A stretch of DNA of 9,160 bases from a bacterium. GTDB taxonomy: Bacteria; Pseudomonadota; Gammaproteobacteria; Burkholderiales; Methylophilaceae. Below the pieces are notes generated by a model. That model was not told the origin of the DNA, made no database searches, and worked only from the letters and a program-made list of their open reading frames with translations. The translations under genes were made by a program, and so were the position numbers. The stretch is from positions 1 to 9,160 of the forward strand of contig DAIDAS010000121.1 in NCBI GenBank assembly GCA_027310505.1, in the 5' to 3' direction. This document shows positions 6,914-9,160 of this stretch, in pieces; the stretch's first letter is position 1; every line of letters begins with the position of its first letter.

Positions 6914-7623
6914 GGCAGATTTTTCTCGATACCGAAACCACCGGCCTTGACCCGGCGCAAGGGCATCGCATCATTGAAATCGCGGCGGTGGAGGTGATCA
7001 ACCGTCGCCTGACAAAAAACCATTTTCATGTGTATTTGAACCCTGATCGCGAGATTGATCTCGGCGCGCAGCAGGTGCACGGCATTACGCTGGAATTCCT
7101 GCAGGACAAGCCGCGCTTCCCCGATGTGGTGGCGGAGTTCCTGGATTTTATCGCTGGCGGTGAGTTGATTATCCATAATGCGCCGTTCGATGTCGGTTTT
7201 CTCGATCACGAATTGGGCATGCTGGGCATGCCCGGTGTGCGTCAGGGCTGTGCCGGTATTATCGATACCTTAAAAATGGCCAAGGAAATGCGCCCCGGGC
7301 AACGCAACAATCTGGATGCGCTATGCCGACATTTCGGTATCGACAATTCTTCGCGTACCCTGCACGGTGCGTTGTTGGATGCCGAGCTGCTGGCCGATGT
7401 CTATCTTGCGATGACGCGCGGCCAGGAAAGCCTGATGATGGATATTGTTGAAACATCGTCGGCCGATAGTGAAGCCCCAAGCGTGGTGCGTGACGCACCA
7501 CTACGGGTGTTGACCGCGGCGGAAGGCGAACTGGAAGCCCACCAGCAGTATCTGGCCGGGCTGGACAAGGCGGCAGGTGGCGCCTGCCTGTGGAGTCAAT
7601 TACAGACGCGAGTTGTCAGCTGA
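6910..7623 (+). CDS. dnaQ: DNA polymerase III epsilon subunit, 3'-5' proofreading exonuclease
   Basis: Proofreading subunit of the replicative polymerase core. 237 residues (E. coli 243). The DEDDh exonuclease residues are all visible: Asp7 and Glu9 in FLDTETTG (Exo I), Asp94 in HNAPFD (Exo II), and His152 and Asp157 in LHGALLDAELLADVY (Exo III). QESLMM at 172-177 sits where E. coli epsilon has its beta-clamp-binding motif, after which a flexible stretch (about 180-200) leads to the C-terminal part expected to bind the alpha subunit (ending near 225). The start overlaps the rnhA stop (ATGA), with a good GGAG at 6898-6901. In E. coli dnaQ is divergent from rnhA, whereas here the two are co-directional. 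The 3' end overlaps queD by 8 bases on the opposite strand. Confidence 0.96.
   Translation: MRQIFLDTETTGLDPAQGHRIIEIAAVEVINRRLTKNHFHVYLNPDREIDLGAQQVHGITLEFLQDKPRFPDVVAEFLDFIAGGELIIHNAPFDVGFLDHELGMLGMPGVRQGCAGIIDTLKMAKEMRPGQRNNLDALCRHFGIDNSSRTLHGALLDAELLADVYLAMTRGQESLMMDIVETSSADSEAPSVVRDAPLRVLTAAEGELEAHQQYLAGLDKAAGGACLWSQLQTRVVS
7483..7501. repeat. Perfect 19-base inverted repeat inside dnaQ
   Basis: GTGGTGCGT-G-ACGCACCAC: two perfect 9-base arms around one central G. In RNA it would fold as an 8-bp GC-rich stem with a TGA loop. It lies in the codons for VVRDAPL, in the linker between the exonuclease domain and the C-terminal segment of DnaQ. No T run follows on either strand, so it is not a standard intrinsic terminator. 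Confidence 0.8.
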
Positions 7624-8056
7624 GCGCGTCAGCCCAACTGTTGGGGGTTTCGTACAGGCGAACCCGTTCCAGCTTGAGGTGGGTGCCGTATGTGTCGCGG
7701 TAGAGTGCGTCAAGAATGCGAAAGGCTTCCGCTGCCATGTTTTCTGCGGTGGGGACGCTTTCCATGATGACGGTCTTGTGGCCTGGCATGGAGTTGAGAA
7801 AATCCAGTACAGCGCTGTCGCCCTTGTACACCAGAAATGCATGATCCCACACGTCGACCACTGCCTTGCGGGCAATGGCCTTCACGTCTGAAAAATCCAT
7901 CACCATGCCATTGTCGGAGGCACCTTCCTGACGAATGATGTCGCCGGAAAGCGTGATCTCGATGGCGTAGCGATGGCCATGCAGGTTGCGGCACTGGCTC
8001 TTGTGGCAAGGGATGCGATGGCCGGCGTCGAATTCTAGGCGAGTGGTGATTTGCAT
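7616..8056 (-). CDS. queD: 6-carboxy-5,6,7,8-tetrahydropterin synthase
   Basis: Converts 7,8-dihydroneopterin triphosphate to 6-carboxytetrahydropterin in the queuosine (preQ0) pathway. 146 residues, PTPS fold. Zinc ligands are His13 (DAGHRIP) and His26 and His28 (LHGHRY). The catalytic Cys22 is in SQCRNLHGH, matching the C-x-x-L-H-G-H arrangement of QueD. Asp71-His72 (WDHAF), the PTAEN motif at 102-106 and Glu136 (YETPNS) are the other conserved active-site elements. The only usable start is the ATG at 8056: no ATG, GTG or TTG lies upstream in frame before a stop, and no later start keeps the DAGHR motif. It has no Shine-Dalgarno, and the -10 box ends 7 bases before it. It converges on dnaQ with an 8-base overlap. 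Some homologues are annotated as 6-pyruvoyltetrahydropterin synthase, but the Cys-centred motif favours QueD. Confidence 0.94.
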   Translation of the reverse strand: MQITTRLEFDAGHRIPCHKSQCRNLHGHRYAIEITLSGDIIRQEGASDNGMVMDFSDVKAIARKAVVDVWDHAFLVYKGDSAVLDFLNSMPGHKTVIMESVPTAENMAAEAFRILDALYRDTYGTHLKLERVRLYETPNSWADALS

Positions 8057-8063
8057 GGGCGGA

Positions 8064-8072
8064 ATTATACCA
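8064..8072 (-). promoter_or_regulatory. Extended -10 promoter of queD
   Basis: On the minus strand TGGTATAAT: a perfect TATAAT with the TGn extension. Seven bases (TCCGCCC) separate it from the queD ATG, so transcription would begin at or within a base or two of the start codon. No good -35 is present at the normal distance (GAATTC at 17 bases), as is tolerated by extended -10 promoters. Confidence 0.65.
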
Positions 8073-8080
8073 GTGCTTGT

Positions 8081-8101
8081 CTGTCAGAATTCCATTGGCA
8101 G
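8081..8101. promoter_or_regulatory. Inverted repeat upstream of queD, possible operator
   Basis: Half-sites CTGTCA (8081-8086) and TGGCAG (8096-8101) are inverted copies matching at 5 of 6 bases, 9 bases apart. The pair covers the -35 zone of the queD promoter. It could bind a dimeric regulator, but short repeats of this kind also occur by chance. Confidence 0.2.
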
Positions 8102-8233
8102 TGTGGAGTGGTTTTTGCTTGGAGTCAGTGGCCTGTTTTTTGAGAAAATTTGAGGTGTTGAATCCTTTGGCATCAGTTTTGTAACGGTACTTGGCGATAC
8201 TGTCGTCCGCTCCTAATTTGAATCGGGAAATGT

Positions 8234-9160
8234 ATGAATATCAATAACGCAGACATCGGCCTCGTTGGCTTGGCCGTCATGGGTCAGAATCTTGCCCTGA
8301 ACATTGCCGACCACGGTTATACCATCGCAGTATTCAACCGTAGCGCCGAGAAAACCCGCGAGTTTATTGCCCGCTGCGCACAGTACGAGCCATCGAGTGA
8401 CCGCGTGATCGGTTGCGTGGATATGGCGGAGTTCGTGAGTTGCATCAAGCGTCCGCGCAAGATCGTGTTACTGGTCAAGGCCGGTGAGGCGACCGACGCC
8501 ACAATCGAAAACCTGCTACCGTATCTCGAAGCCGGGGATATCATCATCGACGGTGGTAACGCCCATTGGCAGGATACGACTCGCCGCGAGAACCGGTTGG
8601 GCGCACTGGGATTTTCGTTTATCGGTTCCGGGGTCTCGGGCGGCGAAACCGGCGCGCGCTTCGGCCCTTCGCTGATGCCCAGCGGTACCCTCGAGGCATG
8701 GCAATCGCTCGAGCCGATCTGGCGCGATATCGCAGCCAAGGTTGATCCCGACACCGGCAAGCCGCTGGAAGGTGCGGTACCGGGCAAGCCCGTGACCGGT
8801 GGTGTTCCATGTACGGCCTATATCGGTCCGAATGGCGCCGGTCATTACGTCAAGATGGTGCATAACGGCATCGAGTACATCGACATGCAGTTGATCAGCG
8901 AGGCCTACTGGCTGATGAAAAACCTGCTGGGCATGGACGCGAACGAAATCGGTAAGGTGTTTGAGGAGTGGAATCAGGGCGAGCTTTCCAGTTATCTGAT
9001 TGAAATTACCGGCGACATCCTGCAACAGGGTGATCCTCAAGGGGACGGCTATCTGGTCGACCAGGTGCTTGATGCTGCCGGGCAGAAAGGGACTGGCGCG
9101 TGGACCGCCACCAACGCGCTCACGCTAGGGGTTCCGGCCAACGCTATCGCCGAGGCAGTG
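8234..9160 (+). CDS. gnd: 6-phosphogluconate dehydrogenase, decarboxylating (3' end outside window)
   Basis: Oxidises 6-phosphogluconate to ribulose 5-phosphate and CO2, making NAD(P)H in the oxidative pentose phosphate pathway. 309 codons are visible of about 480. The Rossmann motif GLVGLAVMGQNLALNIADHG is at 9-28. NRSAEKT (35-41) matches the NADP-contacting loop of E. coli Gnd. DGGNAHWQDT (106-115), IGSGVSGGETGA (130-141) and catalytic Lys207 and Glu214 in YVKMVHNGIEY are present. Compared with E. coli Gnd there are about 16 extra residues near 172-190, before VPCTAYIGPNGAGH. The start ATG at 8234 has GGGA 5 bases upstream. An ATG at 8230 opens only five codons. In the 177-base gap before it I found only weak promoter candidates, such as GATACT at 8196-8201 with no good -35. 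It is divergent from queD. Confidence 0.96.
   Translation, partial: MNINNADIGLVGLAVMGQNLALNIADHGYTIAVFNRSAEKTREFIARCAQYEPSSDRVIGCVDMAEFVSCIKRPRKIVLLVKAGEATDATIENLLPYLEAGDIIIDGGNAHWQDTTRRENRLGALGFSFIGSGVSGGETGARFGPSLMPSGTLEAWQSLEPIWRDIAAKVDPDTGKPLEGAVPGKPVTGGVPCTAYIGPNGAGHYVKMVHNGIEYIDMQLISEAYWLMKNLLGMDANEIGKVFEEWNQGELSSYLIEITGDILQQGDPQGDGYLVDQVLDAAGQKGTGAWTATNALTLGVPANAIAEAV

Noticed and set aside
7572..7588. Hairpin GGCAGG-TGGCG-CCTGCC near the end of dnaQ as a terminator
   Set aside because: Only 6 bp and not followed by a T run on either strand; it is inside coding sequence.
8057..8233. preQ1 riboswitch for queD
   Set aside because: The predicted transcript start leaves no leader to hold an aptamer, and I saw no preQ1-type pseudoknot pattern in the gap.
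8230..8247. ATG at 8230 as an alternative gnd start
   Set aside because: It is out of frame with gnd and reaches a stop after five codons.
8317..8787. Open frame of 156 codons antisense to gnd
   Set aside because: Shadow of a well conserved Gnd reading frame, with no recognisable domain or ribosome site.

Overview
This looks like an ordinary chromosomal stretch from a moderately GC-rich proteobacterium, most likely a betaproteobacterium (inference). The reasons are the gene order mltD-gloB-methyltransferase-rnhA-dnaQ, which is also the order in E. coli, the style of the proteins, and the very tight packing with 4-, 8- and 11-base gene overlaps. I see no mobile element, CRISPR array, tRNA, rRNA or phage gene. 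Eight complete or nearly complete housekeeping genes and two genes cut by the window edges fill almost everything.

Left half (1-4905, minus strand): one translationally coupled unit read right to left. A LysM-type lytic murein transglycosylase (mltD-like) overlaps by 11 bases a lipoprotein-type peptide-binding protein. That gene overlaps by 4 bases an OppB/DppB-type permease, which overlaps by 4 bases an OppC/DppC-type permease running off the left edge. The arrangement suggests that a peptidoglycan-cutting enzyme and a peptide importer are made together. A plausible sigma-70 promoter lies just before mltD.

Middle (5007-7623): gloB (glyoxalase II, minus strand, upstream of mltD in the same direction) is divergent from a YafS-like methyltransferase, and their start codons touch or overlap. 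The methyltransferase, rnhA (RNase HI) and dnaQ (DNA polymerase III epsilon) form a plus-strand chain with overlaps of 11 and 4 bases.

Right (7616-9160): queD (queuosine pathway, minus strand) converges on dnaQ, and both genes end in the same 8-bp palindrome. The queD start lies only 7 bases from a perfect extended -10 box, which suggests a leaderless mRNA. A 177-base divergent intergenic region separates queD from gnd (6-phosphogluconate dehydrogenase, plus strand), whose 3' end is outside the window.

I found no clearly new biological system. The points most worth a second look are the predicted leaderless queD transcript, the mltD-peptide transporter coupling with an apparent swap of membrane anchors, two poly-C tracts in mltD, and the abutting gloB/methyltransferase starts.
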